A stretch of 64,000 nt of DNA from Phytohabitans suffuscus (GCF_011764565.1 NZ_AP022871.1:186001-250000), one strand, 5' to 3'. Positions 27,043-35,978 are shown, numbered from the stretch's first letter. Numbers and translations are program-made. The notes: a model not told the origin generated them from the letters alone.

Positions 27043-28431
27043 ATGCGCTCAAGACGAATCATCGCCGGCGCCGGCATCACGATGTCGGTCCTGCTCGCGT
27101 CGGTCGTGCTGGTGCAGGCACCGGCCCGGGCGGCGGACACCGCACCATGCGACCCGAGAGGCACGACGGCGAGCGACGCCACGATCGCCAGGCAGCTCAA
27201 CCAGAGCCTGACCGGTGGCATGCGCGGCGCCATGGACGCGTACCGTGTCTCCTGCGCCAGGGTGATCGCCGCCACCATCAAGGGTCGCGGCCTGCCGGTG
27301 CGGGCCGCTCACCTCGCCATCACCACCACCATCCCCGAATCCACCATCCGCAACCTGACCTATGGCGACCGGGACAGCCTCGGATTGTTCCAGCAGCGAC
27401 CGTCGCAGGACTGGGGTACTCCGGCCCAGATCATGGATCCGGTCTACGCCACCAACCGGTTCGTCGACGCGATGCTCGGCATCGCCGACTGGCGGACCGG
27501 GCCGATCGGTCGGATCTGCCAGGACGTCCAACGATCCGGCCATCCCGACCGGTACAACACCGCGACCGCGGACGGCATCGCCATCGCCGAGGCCATCTGG
27601 CGGGCCATCGGCCAACCGGACACCCGCGTGGGGCACAGCGTCACCGGTGACGAGTTCACGGATCTGGTGGCCACCAAGTCCGACGGGACGATGTGGCTCT
27701 ACTCCAACAACTTCAACCGTGACAACGGCTGGCCGTACAGCGACGTGCGGCAGATCGGCAGCGGCTGGACCAACTACGACCGCATAGTCCCCGCCGACGC
27801 CACCGGTGACGGCTACACCGACCTGGTCGCGTGGAAGCCCGACGGCACCATGTGGCTGTACTCCAACAACTTCAACCGCGACAACGGCCACCCCTACAGC
27901 GACGTACGACAGATCGGCAGCGGCTGGAACGCCTTCAACCGCATCATCGCCGCCGACGCAACCGGCGACGGCTACACCGACCTGGTCGCCTGGAAGAGCG
28001 ACGGCACCATGTGGCTCTACTCCAACAACTTCAACCGCGACAACGGCCACCCCTACAGCGACGTACGGCAAATCGGCAGCGGCTGGAACAGCTTCAACCG
28101 CATCGTCGCCTCGGACGCCACCGGCGACGGCTACACGGACCTGGTGGCCTGGAAGCCTGACGGGACGATGTGGCTGTACTCCAACAACTTCAACCGCGAC
28201 GACGGCCGGCCGTACAGCGACGTACGACAGATCGGCAGCGGCTGGAACGGCTACAACCGCATCGTCGCCTCGGACGCCACCGGCGACGGCTACACCGACC
28301 TCGTCGCCTGGAAGCCCGACGGCACCATGTGGCTGTACTCCAACAACTTCAACCGCGACAACGGCCACCCCTACAGCGACGTACGACAGATCGGCAGCGG
28401 CTGGAACGCCTTCAACCGCATCCTGGCCTGA
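27043..28431 (+). CDS. secreted lysozyme-like domain protein with five FG-GAP repeats
   Basis: A 462-residue protein. Signal peptide MRSRRIIAGAGITMSVLLAS with cleavage after APARA (about residue 29). Residues 60-190 contain AAHLAITTTIPESTIRNLTY, then GDRDSLGLFQQRPSQDWG and DPVYATNRFVDAML. This domain is common in actinobacterial peptidoglycan-active proteins and looks lysozyme-like, with the Glu in IPEST as candidate acid. Five 53-residue FG-GAP repeats follow, matching those of the preceding gene almost residue for residue. The start ATG has AGGACC upstream, and the 19-bp repeats lie between the genes. A perfect terminator hairpin follows. A shared binding target for both proteins is inferred. 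Confidence 0.82.
   Translation: MRSRRIIAGAGITMSVLLASVVLVQAPARAADTAPCDPRGTTASDATIARQLNQSLTGGMRGAMDAYRVSCARVIAATIKGRGLPVRAAHLAITTTIPESTIRNLTYGDRDSLGLFQQRPSQDWGTPAQIMDPVYATNRFVDAMLGIADWRTGPIGRICQDVQRSGHPDRYNTATADGIAIAEAIWRAIGQPDTRVGHSVTGDEFTDLVATKSDGTMWLYSNNFNRDNGWPYSDVRQIGSGWTNYDRIVPADATGDGYTDLVAWKPDGTMWLYSNNFNRDNGHPYSDVRQIGSGWNAFNRIIAADATGDGYTDLVAWKSDGTMWLYSNNFNRDNGHPYSDVRQIGSGWNSFNRIVASDATGDGYTDLVAWKPDGTMWLYSNNFNRDDGRPYSDVRQIGSGWNGYNRIVASDATGDGYTDLVAWKPDGTMWLYSNNFNRDNGHPYSDVRQIGSGWNAFNRILA
27637..28431 (+). repeat. five tandem 159-bp coding repeats, array 2
   Basis: Units start at 27637, 27796, 27955, 28114 and 28273 at 159-bp spacing. Units are nearly identical to those of array 1 (26152-26946), including long runs without differences, which suggests recent duplication or gene conversion. 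Confidence 0.92.
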
Positions 28432-28445
28432 CACCTCCCCCGGTC

Positions 28446-28475
28446 GATGCGCGGCAGCTACGGCTGCCGCGCATC
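28446..28475 (+). terminator. rho-independent-like terminator
   Basis: A perfect 13-bp stem (GATGCGCGGCAGC, 28446-28458, with its complement 28463-28475) with a TACG loop, 14 bp after the stop of the second FG-GAP gene. It is followed by TTGGT, with no long T run. Confidence 0.85.
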
Positions 28476-28509
28476 TTGGTACCCCATCGCCACCGGCTGA
28501 GCCGCCGCG

Positions 28510-28670
28510 CGGCTACGCGGTCTGGGCGATCCGCGACGACCGGTGACGGCCAGACGGCGAGCAGGTGGTCGTAGACTTCGAGCACCCGGTCCACGCCGAG
28601 CCGTCCTGCTCTTCGAGCAGGAGCAGCCGGCCGTCGCCGCTGGTGCGGGTGGCGCGGCGGAAGCCTCGAT
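28510..28670 (-). pseudogene. remnant of an ECF-type sigma factor C-terminal region
   Basis: The 393-bp gap 28432-28824 has no intact gene. On the minus strand one frame reads RRATRTSGDGRLLLLEEQDG then SAW, and the next frame reads VLEVYDHLLAVWPSPVV. Both resemble the C-terminal extension of ECF41/ECF42-like sigma factors (LLEEQDRSRWD ... LYDxLLxxxPSPVV), but the stretch that normally separates them is missing. A frameshift plus deletion is required, so this is read as a decayed fragment. Confidence 0.35.
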
Positions 28671-28824
28671 CACGAACATGCCGGCCATGTTCCCTTGGTG
28701 TACTGCCAGTCGAAGGAGTAGTCAGGCATGCGTCTTCCCGCCGTTTCCACACCGGGTGGTGATGACGCAGGACGCTAGCCTCGGCGGCTCTATCCGCCGT
28801 ACAGCGGCCGTACATCGCCCCGGT

Positions 28825-31800
28825 TCAACACCCGCTCGGGCCCGGTGTGGCACCGGTCTCCTCGAAGATGGCCCGCGCGGCTTCGCGGTGGGCGCCGCCG
28901 GCGCTCCGGTCGCCAGGGGCCGCGTCCAGGATGGCCGCGAGTACGAGATGGGTGTGGGCCTCGCCGAGCCGGTGTCCGGTCTGCTGGTGGTTTCGCAGCG
29001 CCCGCTCGGCGAGGTCGAGCGCGGTCGCGTCGTCGCCGAGCTGGTGGTGCAGCCGGCCGAGGAGGGTGAGCGCCTGGCCCTCGACCACGGCGAAGCCCGC
29101 CTGCTGCGCCAGCGTCACGGCTTCGGTGGCATACCGTTCGGCGGTGCCGCTCTCGCCGCGGCGGTGCTCGGCCGTGGCGAGGCCGAGCAGCGCCTCGCAC
29201 ACCGTGTGCTGGGCGCCGATCCTGCGCGCGATGGCCAGCGCGGTCTCGTGGTGGCGCCGCGCGCCGGCGAGGTCGTCGCCGGCTTCGTCGACGAGAGCCA
29301 GCGCGTTGTGGGCGGCCGCCTGAAGCTCGGGTACGCCGATGTCGTCCGCCAGCTGACGGGCGAGCGCGGCGGCCTCGCGCGCCTCGTCGAGGCGGCCCAG
29401 GTCGCGCAGTGCCCTCGCGGTCCAGACACGGCAGTTCGCCTCGCTGCGTCCGTTGCCGTACGCGTGCAGTGTCGGCAGGGCCGAGTGGAAGAGGTGTAGC
29501 GCCTCGTCGAGCCGGCCGAGCAGCGCGTACAGCTCACCGAGGACGGTGGTCGCCTGGGCCGCGCTGAAGGGACCGGCGGTGTGCGCACGTGGGAACGCCT
29601 CGCGCGTGGCGAGCTCGGCGCCCTCGTGGAGCCTGCCCGTCTCCCGGTAGACGTTCGCGAGCGTCATCATCGTCCGGGCCACCCCGCTCGACCAGTCGAT
29701 ACGTTCGTAGATCCGCAGGGCGTCGCGCAGGTGCTCGATGCACCCGGTCGTGTCGCCCCGCATGTGCAGCGCGATGGCGAGGTTGTTCGACGTCGCGGCT
29801 TCGAGCTGGTCCCAGCCGGCTTTGGCGGCGAGCGTCAGCGTGCGTCGCAGGTACCCGAGAGATCGGCGGTAGTTGCCGAGGTAGTAGTGGACGTGGGCCA
29901 AGCCGTGGTAGGCCGCGGCCTGCGCGTACGGGTCGTCGTCGGCGCGAGCCGCGGCCAGCGCCGCGCGCGAGACCGCCAGCCACTGCGCGAGGTGCCGGCC
30001 CTGGTCCTGGAAGGCCCGCAACGCGTCGGCGCACCGCCAGGCCACGTCGCGGGGGCCGTGGCGCGCGGCGTGGAGAATCACGGTCGCCAGGTTGTGCCAT
30101 TCGGTCCCGATCCAGTCCCGCGCCCGCCCGGCGGCGTCCGGGCCGGACCACATGTTCTGGAAGTCCGCCGGTACCGGAAGGCAGACCACGTGCGGGTGCA
30201 GCACCCTGGCCGCCCCGACGCTTCTCGACCCGAACCAGTCGAAGAGTCTCTTCGCCGCCGTCGCCCGCTCGCCGGCGGTGTCCTCGACGGTCGTCAGGTG
30301 GGCCGCGTACTGCCGCAGCAGGTCGTGCGTCGTGTACCGGCCGGGTTTGTGCTGCACGACGAGATGAGCCGCGGCCAGCCTGTCCATCGTGCGTCGCGCG
30401 TCGGATGGCGCCATCGCGGCCAGCGCCGCGACAGCGTCGAGGCTGAAGTCCGGGCACGGGACCAGGCCCAGATAGCGGAAGCACCGCTGGGCGGCCTCCG
30501 GAAGCGCGCGGTACGAAAGCTCGAAGGCGTTCCGGACGGAGACGTCGTCGTCCCCGTCGACGGCCAGCGCGGCCAGCGCGCTGCTCTCGGCCAGGTCGGC
30601 CGCGTAGCCGGCGATCGTACGGTGCGGCTGGTCGACCAGGGACGCCCCGGCGATCCGCAACGCGAGGGGCAGGTTCGCGCAGATCCTGGCCAGGTCCGCC
30701 GTGGCCGCCGGCTCGGCCGCCACCCGTTCACGGCCGAGCACGTCAGCCAGCAGGTCGGCGGACTCATGCGTCTTCATCACGTCGAGCTCGATCCGCCGCG
30801 CCCCCTCGTACGCGACCAGACCCGTCAGCCGGTCGCGGCTGGTGACCAGGACGAAGCACCCGGTGCCGCCCGCCAGCAGCGGCCGGACCTGCGCGGCGGA
30901 TGCGGCGTTGTCCAGGACGACGAGGACCCGGCGACCCGCGAGGTGGGACCGGTACCTCGCCGACGCCGCGGCCTCGTCGATCGGGACCTGCTTGGCCGGA
31001 ACGCCGAGCCCGCCCATCAGCACGGTCAGCGCCTCGATCGGGCGCAGCGGACGCCCCGGCGCGTACCCGAGCAGGTTCAGGTACAGCTGCCCGTCCGGAA
31101 ACCGTCCGGCGACCCGATGGGCCCAGCGCACCGCGAGGGCGGTCTTGCCGACCCCGGCCGTGCCGGTGACCACGCAGACGACCGTCGGACCGCCGCCACC
31201 GTCACGCTCGCCGTCGAGCAGCGCGTCGAGTGCGCTGAGCGCGTCGGACCGGCCGGCGAAGCCCGGCACGTCGGCCGGCAGCTCGCGTGGCACGGGCGGG
31301 ACCCCGCCGCCGGCGGAGGCCAGCGGCACGCCGTCGCCCCGTGCCAGGAGCTGGGGGTCCCCTCGCAGCATCCGTCCGTGCAGGTCGCGAAGCTGCGGCC
31401 CCGGCTCGATCCCGAGCTGCTCGGCCAGGGTCGACCGGGTGCCGTGGAACAGCTCGAGGGCGTCGGCCTGCCGGCCGGCCCCGTACAGCGCGCGCATGAG
31501 CCAACCGCACAGGGCCTCGCGGTACGGGTGGGCGCGGACCAGGTCCATCAGCTCGGCGATCGGTGCGCCGTAGTCCCCGAGCGCCAGCCGCGCCTCGGCC
31601 CATCTCTCGTACGCGCCGAGCCGCAGCTCCTCCAGCCGCGCGGCCTCCTCGGCGATCTCCGCGCAGTCCGTGAAGTCGCTGTAGGCCGGCCCGTGCCACA
31701 GGTCGAGCGCGACGCGCAACCGATCGCCGGCCCGAACGGCGTCACCTTCCCGCAGCGCCGCGCTTCCCTCCGCGACCAGCCGCCGGAACCGGGTCGCGTC

Positions 31801-32094
31801 CAGTCCGTCGCCCGCGTGCAGCAGGTAGCCGCCGGTCTGGGTGTGGATACGGCCAGGTCCGAGGGCGGCGCGCAACTGGTGGATGTAGTGCCGAAGATTC
31901 TGCGGGGTGGAGGCCGGCGGGCGGTCAGCCCACACCACCCGGGTCAGCCAGTCGACGCTCACCAGCTGCTCCGCCCGCGACAGCAGCGCGGCGAGCACCA
32001 GGCGCGGCTTGTACGCGGAGACGATGGGCACAGGAGTCTCGCCCTGGCTCACTTCGAGTGCGCCGAGAACCCGAAACTCCACCGGCTCCCCCAT
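28825..32094 (-). CDS. AfsR/SARP-family regulator (BTAD, NB-ARC, TPR)
   Basis: A 1089-residue regulator. The N-terminal winged helix (FRVLGALEVSQGETPVPIVS) and BTAD helices run to about residue 250. An NB-ARC ATPase starts near 300 with the P-loop GTAGVGKT (Lys317), RVLVVLDNA as Walker B and FVLVTSRDR. A long TPR-rich C-terminus follows (ANVYRETGRLHEGAEL, ALRDLGRLDEAREA). AfsR-type proteins bind direct repeats overlapping -35 boxes and couple ATP binding to activation of secondary metabolism. The start ATG at 32094 gives the family length. No biosynthetic cluster abuts it; the flanks are the FG-GAP genes and the second catabolic island, so its targets are unclear. Confidence 0.93.
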   Translation of the reverse strand: MGEPVEFRVLGALEVSQGETPVPIVSAYKPRLVLAALLSRAEQLVSVDWLTRVVWADRPPASTPQNLRHYIHQLRAALGPGRIHTQTGGYLLHAGDGLDATRFRRLVAEGSAALREGDAVRAGDRLRVALDLWHGPAYSDFTDCAEIAEEAARLEELRLGAYERWAEARLALGDYGAPIAELMDLVRAHPYREALCGWLMRALYGAGRQADALELFHGTRSTLAEQLGIEPGPQLRDLHGRMLRGDPQLLARGDGVPLASAGGGVPPVPRELPADVPGFAGRSDALSALDALLDGERDGGGGPTVVCVVTGTAGVGKTALAVRWAHRVAGRFPDGQLYLNLLGYAPGRPLRPIEALTVLMGGLGVPAKQVPIDEAAASARYRSHLAGRRVLVVLDNAASAAQVRPLLAGGTGCFVLVTSRDRLTGLVAYEGARRIELDVMKTHESADLLADVLGRERVAAEPAATADLARICANLPLALRIAGASLVDQPHRTIAGYAADLAESSALAALAVDGDDDVSVRNAFELSYRALPEAAQRCFRYLGLVPCPDFSLDAVAALAAMAPSDARRTMDRLAAAHLVVQHKPGRYTTHDLLRQYAAHLTTVEDTAGERATAAKRLFDWFGSRSVGAARVLHPHVVCLPVPADFQNMWSGPDAAGRARDWIGTEWHNLATVILHAARHGPRDVAWRCADALRAFQDQGRHLAQWLAVSRAALAAARADDDPYAQAAAYHGLAHVHYYLGNYRRSLGYLRRTLTLAAKAGWDQLEAATSNNLAIALHMRGDTTGCIEHLRDALRIYERIDWSSGVARTMMTLANVYRETGRLHEGAELATREAFPRAHTAGPFSAAQATTVLGELYALLGRLDEALHLFHSALPTLHAYGNGRSEANCRVWTARALRDLGRLDEAREAAALARQLADDIGVPELQAAAHNALALVDEAGDDLAGARRHHETALAIARRIGAQHTVCEALLGLATAEHRRGESGTAERYATEAVTLAQQAGFAVVEGQALTLLGRLHHQLGDDATALDLAERALRNHQQTGHRLGEAHTHLVLAAILDAAPGDRSAGGAHREAARAIFEETGATPGPSGC

Positions 32095-32210
32095 CCCAGG
32101 TCAGCTCTGGGCCACCACCGACTCGTCCGGGGCCCGCTGCCGGCAGGCCCTGGATCATGATGCACGCAATCCCGGACCTGGGTGCTCTCACCGGACAGGT
32201 TCTGCCCGGA

Positions 32211-32519
32211 TTACGGCGCCGGCGCGTGCGGCACGTAGGGCACGACGGACACCCCCTCGTCCAGGCTGTCGCTCGCCGTCAGCTCCGCGGACGCCAGCCG
32301 CGCCAGCGCGTCGCCGACCTCGCCCTCGATCTCGTAGATCGTCAGGTAGCGGAACTCCGGCGGCGCCTGCGGGGTGCCGTGCAGCACGTAGCGGCGCGCG
32401 GCGGCGAAGCCGGGGATGGCCAGGATCTCGGGCAGGTGCTGGCCGTCGTACCACTTGTTGTACTCGTCCTCCCGGCCTGGCACCGGGTTGCTTCGCACCA
32501 CCAGGATCGCGTTGTCCAA
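32211..32519 (-). CDS. small dimeric alpha-beta barrel-like protein
   Basis: About 102 residues. It reads GREDEYNKWYDGQHLPEILA then IPGF, the EthD-like/dimeric alpha-beta barrel pattern also seen in the 255-residue protein at 3498-4265. Strands AARRYVLHGT and YLTIYEIEGE follow. The most upstream credible start is TTG at 32519 (TAGGAGG at good spacing); no ATG is available in frame. Such proteins can be monooxygenases, isomerases or accessory folds. Last gene of the leftward operon of island 2. Confidence 0.65.
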   Translation of the reverse strand: MDNAILVVRSNPVPGREDEYNKWYDGQHLPEILAIPGFAAARRYVLHGTPQAPPEFRYLTIYEIEGEVGDALARLASAELTASDSLDEGVSVVPYVPHAPAP

Positions 32520-32569
32520 CGTGGGCCTCCTATCCGTACGCCCGGATCCGGTCGGTCCGGGTTCCACCG

Positions 32570-32752
32570 TCAGCTGTCGGTCCGGTCCGCGAGGAGCCTC
32601 GCGACCACCGTGTGCACCACGACGGCCACGACGAGTACGGTCGGCGCCACCACCTGCCCGGTGGCGTAGCCGAGCGCCGCCAGAGCGAGCAGCACGACCG
32701 CTTTCCAACCCAGCGGGACCTGCTCCCGAAACCGGCGGGCGAGGGAGCGCAT
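32570..32752 (-). CDS. 60-residue membrane peptide of unknown function
   Basis: It starts MRSLARRFREQVPLGWKAVV, followed by two short hydrophobic segments (LLALAALGYATG and PTVLVVAVVVHTVVARLL), and ends LADRTDS. No family is recognised. It begins two bases after the ferredoxin stop, in the same operon, so it could anchor or neighbour the electron-transfer proteins. It has no clear ribosome site of its own, which fits translational coupling. Confidence 0.55.
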   Translation of the reverse strand: MRSLARRFREQVPLGWKAVVLLALAALGYATGQVVAPTVLVVAVVVHTVVARLLADRTDS

Positions 32753-32754
32753 CG

Positions 32755-32982
32755 CTATCGAGCCGGGTCGCCCTGCTGGGCCTCGACCGGCTTCAGCTCG
32801 GTGATGGCGTGTACGGGGCAGTCCAGCAGCGCACGCCGTACCCCCTGCTCGTGCTCGGGCGCGACGTCGCCGGCGCCGGCGAGCGACACGTAGCCCCACT
32901 CGTCCAGCGAGAACGTCTCCGGCGCGTGCACCGCGCAGAGGCCGAAGCCGTCGCAGACGGTCCGGTCCAGCTTGATCTTCAC
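32755..32982 (-). CDS. [3Fe-4S] ferredoxin
   Basis: 75 residues from GTG at 32982 (GAGGAGAC upstream). The longer in-frame start is rejected because it adds an unstructured Arg/Pro leader. Cluster ligands are Cys10 and Cys16 in VCDGFGLCAVHAP and Cys55 in LLDCPVHAI. The fourth ligand position is Gly, so a [3Fe-4S] cluster is expected, as for P450 partners. No P450 lies in this operon. The adjacent NuoF-like protein (36 bp upstream) is the probable electron donor or acceptor. Confidence 0.88.
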   Translation of the reverse strand: MKIKLDRTVCDGFGLCAVHAPETFSLDEWGYVSLAGAGDVAPEHEQGVRRALLDCPVHAITELKPVEAQQGDPAR

Positions 32983-33018
32983 GGCGGGTCTCCTCGGTAC
33001 TCGGGCGGTTGTCACGGC

Positions 33019-34314
33019 TCAGCCCGCAGGAAGGGCGGCGGCGTACGGCGGGTCGGTGACCCGGACGCCGGCGTCGCAGATCCCGCAGGTGCCGTCGACG
33101 TGGGTGGCGACAAGGTCGGGGAACTCCCGGAGCAGGCTCGCCGCCACGTTCGTCGCCCCGTCGAGGGTCCCGCAGGCGCCCCGGCCGCGCAGGAACGTCG
33201 ACCAGTGGGTCAGCCGCCGCACGTCGTCGGCTCCCGCCTTGTGCTCGACGAGCGCTTCGAGCACGGCGCTCATCGCGGCGGTGCCGTTGAAGCAGGAGCC
33301 GCACTGCGCCGCGTTCTCCCGGGCGAAGTACGCCATCACCGCCGCCGAGACGGCGACCGGGCAGCTCCGGTCGGACAGCACCGCGACCGCGCCGCAGCCG
33401 AGGCCGCTCCCGGCGGCCTTGAGCGAGTCGTAGTCCAGCGGGATGTCGAGCGCGCGCCGGCCGAGCACCCCGGAGAAGTAGCCGCCCATGAGCAGCCCGC
33501 TGACGGTGCCCGTCTCCTCGCCGAGCCAGCCGAGCACGCCGCGCGGGGTCTGCCCGAACGGGATCTCGTACAGGCCGGACGCCGCGCACCCGGTCAGCGT
33601 CAGCAGGAACGTGCCGGGCGCCGCCGCGGTGCCGACCTCGCGGTAGCCGGCCGCGCCGAGCCGCTGGACGAGCGGCAGGTTGGCGAGCGTCTCCACGTTG
33701 CTCACGAGCGTCGGGCGGCCGGCGACGCCGGACTCGTACGGGCGGGGCGGCTTGTCCATGGGCAGCGCCGGCCCGCCGTTGAGCGCCCGTACGACCGCGG
33801 TCTCCTCGCCGGCGACGTAGGTCGGTTCGACGAGGGTGACCGTGACGGCGGCGTCCCAGAGGCCGGCCGCGGCGACCTCGCGCAGGGCCTGCCGGACGCT
33901 GCTCTCGCTGGCCGGGTCGGACACGTAGACGTGCGGGTCGCCGGAGCCGGTGGCCAGCGCGGCCAGCCGCAGGCCGTCGAGCACGAGGTGCGGCCGGTGG
34001 CGCAGGAGCCAGCGGTCCTTGACGGACGCCGGTTCGCCCTCCTCGCCGTTGGCCACGACGACGGGGACACCGCGGCCGGTCCGGACCGTCCGGAGCTTGC
34101 GGGCGGTCGGGAACGCCGCTCCGCCGCGCCCGCGCAGCCCCGCCCGGTCCACCTCCCGCAGGAGGTGCTCGGCGTCCTCGACGGCCGCGTACCCGCCCGC
34201 CGACAGGTACTGGTGCAGGTCTTCGCGTCCCACCACGCCGGCGACGAGGCGGGCACCCACGCCGGGGTGGGCGGCGACGGCCGTCGTGACGTGTACGTCA
34301 GCGGTCAGACTCAT
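33019..34314 (-). CDS. NuoF-like NADH-binding flavoprotein with altered Fe-S site
   Basis: A 431-residue protein with the complex I 51-kDa (NuoF) NADH/FMN motifs: GLRGRGGAAFPTARKL near residues 60-75 and VVVANGEEGEPASVKDRWLL. It also has TYVAGEETAVVRAL and PTLVSNVETLANL. The SLBB-like and C-terminal parts differ. Where NuoF has CxxCxxC-x40-C for cluster N3, this protein has Cys338-x2-Cys341 without the third Cys, then Cys381 in RGACGTL and a terminal Cys410-x2-Cys413. A stand-alone NADH:ferredoxin reductase feeding the downstream ferredoxin is inferred. It sits between the Rieske gene and the ferredoxin. Confidence 0.8.
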   Translation of the reverse strand: MSLTADVHVTTAVAAHPGVGARLVAGVVGREDLHQYLSAGGYAAVEDAEHLLREVDRAGLRGRGGAAFPTARKLRTVRTGRGVPVVVANGEEGEPASVKDRWLLRHRPHLVLDGLRLAALATGSGDPHVYVSDPASESSVRQALREVAAAGLWDAAVTVTLVEPTYVAGEETAVVRALNGGPALPMDKPPRPYESGVAGRPTLVSNVETLANLPLVQRLGAAGYREVGTAAAPGTFLLTLTGCAASGLYEIPFGQTPRGVLGWLGEETGTVSGLLMGGYFSGVLGRRALDIPLDYDSLKAAGSGLGCGAVAVLSDRSCPVAVSAAVMAYFARENAAQCGSCFNGTAAMSAVLEALVEHKAGADDVRRLTHWSTFLRGRGACGTLDGATNVAASLLREFPDLVATHVDGTCGICDAGVRVTDPPYAAALPAG

Positions 34315-34389
34315 GGGACTCCTCTTCGGACGCGGTGGGGGGCCGGGCCCGGCGTGCCCACGGGACGGCGGGACACGCCGGGCGCGCGG

Positions 34390-34785
34390 TCACGCGGTGA
34401 CGATGATGTTTTCGCCGTCGACCCGCACCGGGTAGGTGCGGATGCTCCATTCCGGCTTCACGGCGGTGGTGCCGGTGGCCAGCTCGAAACCCCACTGGTG
34501 CCAGGGGCAGTAGATGAACTCGCCGTCCCTGATCTCGGCGGCGCCGCCGGGCCGTCCCTCGTCCACCACGGACTGCCCGTGCGTGCGGCCCTGGCACAGC
34601 GGGCCGCCCTCGTGCGGGCAGTAGTTGGCGATCGCGTAGAAGCGCCCGTCCACGTTGTACACCCCGACGCCGTACCGGCCGATGGGCACCACTTTGGACT
34701 GTCCGGGCGGGATCTCGTCCACGGTCGCCACGACGTGCTCGCGGCCCCGGGCCAGCGGGACCCGCACCGTCTCCCGCTCGCGCAT
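34390..34785 (-). CDS. Rieske [2Fe-2S] protein
   Basis: 131 residues. Both Rieske ligand pairs are clear: Cys56-x-His58 in NYCPHEGGPLC and Cys93-x2-His96 in YCPWHQWGFEL. The N-terminal part contains GVGVYNVDGRFYAI. It is a soluble ferredoxin-type Rieske protein, as in the ferredoxin components of non-heme oxygenases. The ATG at 34785 directly abuts the stop of the amidohydrolase gene, so the two are in one operon. It may take electrons from the NuoF-like protein. No oxygenase alpha subunit is in the window. Confidence 0.9.
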   Translation of the reverse strand: MRERETVRVPLARGREHVVATVDEIPPGQSKVVPIGRYGVGVYNVDGRFYAIANYCPHEGGPLCQGRTHGQSVVDEGRPGGAAEIRDGEFIYCPWHQWGFELATGTTAVKPEWSIRTYPVRVDGENIIVTA

Positions 34786-35933
34786 CTAGAGCAGCCTCTT
34801 CTGGCCGGCCAGCGCGGGCACGGTGCTCGGCAGGTGAAACACGTCGAGCGCGTTCTGGTACATGATCTGCTCGCGCCATTTCTCGGGCATGTGCTTGGCC
34901 ACCCACTGCGGGTCGTCGAACGTCCAATGGGGATAGTCGGAGGAGAAGAGCAGGAGCTTGTCCGCCTCCATCCACTCCAGCGCGTTGGTCAGCTCGGTCT
35001 TGTCCTCCGGGTAGTCCAGCGGCTGGGTGGTGAACCAGATGTGGTCCTTCACGTACTCGGACGGCTTGCGCTTGAGGCCGTTCTCCGGGCCGCGGGCCTT
35101 GTAAACCGCGTCCATCCGCCACATCAGCGGCAGGATCCAGTTGAACGCATGCTCGATCAGGACGATCCGCAGCGTCGGGAAGCGGTCGAACACGCCGTCG
35201 AAGACGAGGCTGGCGACCTGGTTGGCGGCCAGCATCGAGTACGACACCATCAGGTCGTGGTTGTACGTCATGAAGCCGACCGGTGACATCGGCAGCTCGT
35301 TGTGCTGCCCCGGCCCAGGTGGCAGGCGACGGGGAGGTCGTTGCGGGTCGCGGCGGCCCAGATCGGGTCGTACCTCGGGTGTCCCCACGACGGGCGCGGC
35401 TCGGCGTTGATCAGCACCTGCGCCATGTACGGGTGGCCGGCCCACTTCTCGATCTCCCGCGCGCCGTGCTCGGGCATCTCGATGGCGGCGACGATCGAGC
35501 CGTAGTACCGCTTGTGCCAGTTGTTCTCGCTGTCCAGCCAGCAGTTGTCCTGCCAGAGGTTGGTCGCCACCGCGAGGGCGTGCTCCTCCTCGTCGGTCTG
35601 GCCGCCACCGTTGAGCGGGCCGAGGATCGCGATGTCGGAGCCGGCCTCCATGATGAGCTGGCGGAAGGTCAGCGCCGGGTCGGAGCCGGCGAAGTTGCCG
35701 TCGTCCGGAAACGTGTCGGTGCGCATCGCGAAGGCGTGGTTGTAGTCGGGCGCGTCGTAGTAGACCGGGTTGCCGGCCATCGCCTTGCGCTGGCTGAAGA
35801 GTGTGCGGTAGGGCTCGGGAACGAACTGGTCCAGCTCGCCGTGGCGCGGCGTCGGGTGCACGTCGCTGTCGATCGCCCGGACCGGCACCTGTTCGGCGTC
35901 GACCTTCTGCTTCTCCTGGATCTCGATGGTCAC
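34786..35933 (-). CDS. amidohydrolase (ACMSD/amidohydrolase-2 type), one-base frameshift
   Basis: The corrected product is 382 residues. A TIM-barrel metal hydrolase/decarboxylase: the N-terminal metal site is in AIDSDVHPTPRHGELDQFVP, the mid-barrel His in LPVACHLGPG, and the catalytic Asp in LLFSSDYPHWTFDDP. The N-terminal part (GTG at 35933, GAGAGGAGAG upstream) and the C-terminal part (QHNELPMSPVGFMTYNHDL onward) lie in different frames. They join if one base is added at the CCC run 35314-35316 on the plus strand. Family members hydrolyse or decarboxylate ring-cleavage or cyclic acids. It precedes the Rieske gene and follows a paralogue. Confidence 0.85.
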
Positions 35934-35978
35934 GGGTCTCTCCTCTCGTCGCCGGATCCGGCGGTCCTATCTCGACAG

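Noticed and set aside
26152..28431. Regularly spaced repeats that could suggest a CRISPR-like array
   Set aside because: The 159-bp units are contiguous coding repeats with no spacers and no cas genes; they encode FG-GAP modules.
29581..32160. 859-codon plus-strand open frame opposite the SARP gene
   Set aside because: Low-complexity Arg/Gly/Val composition; the minus strand encodes all SARP, NB-ARC and TPR motifs.
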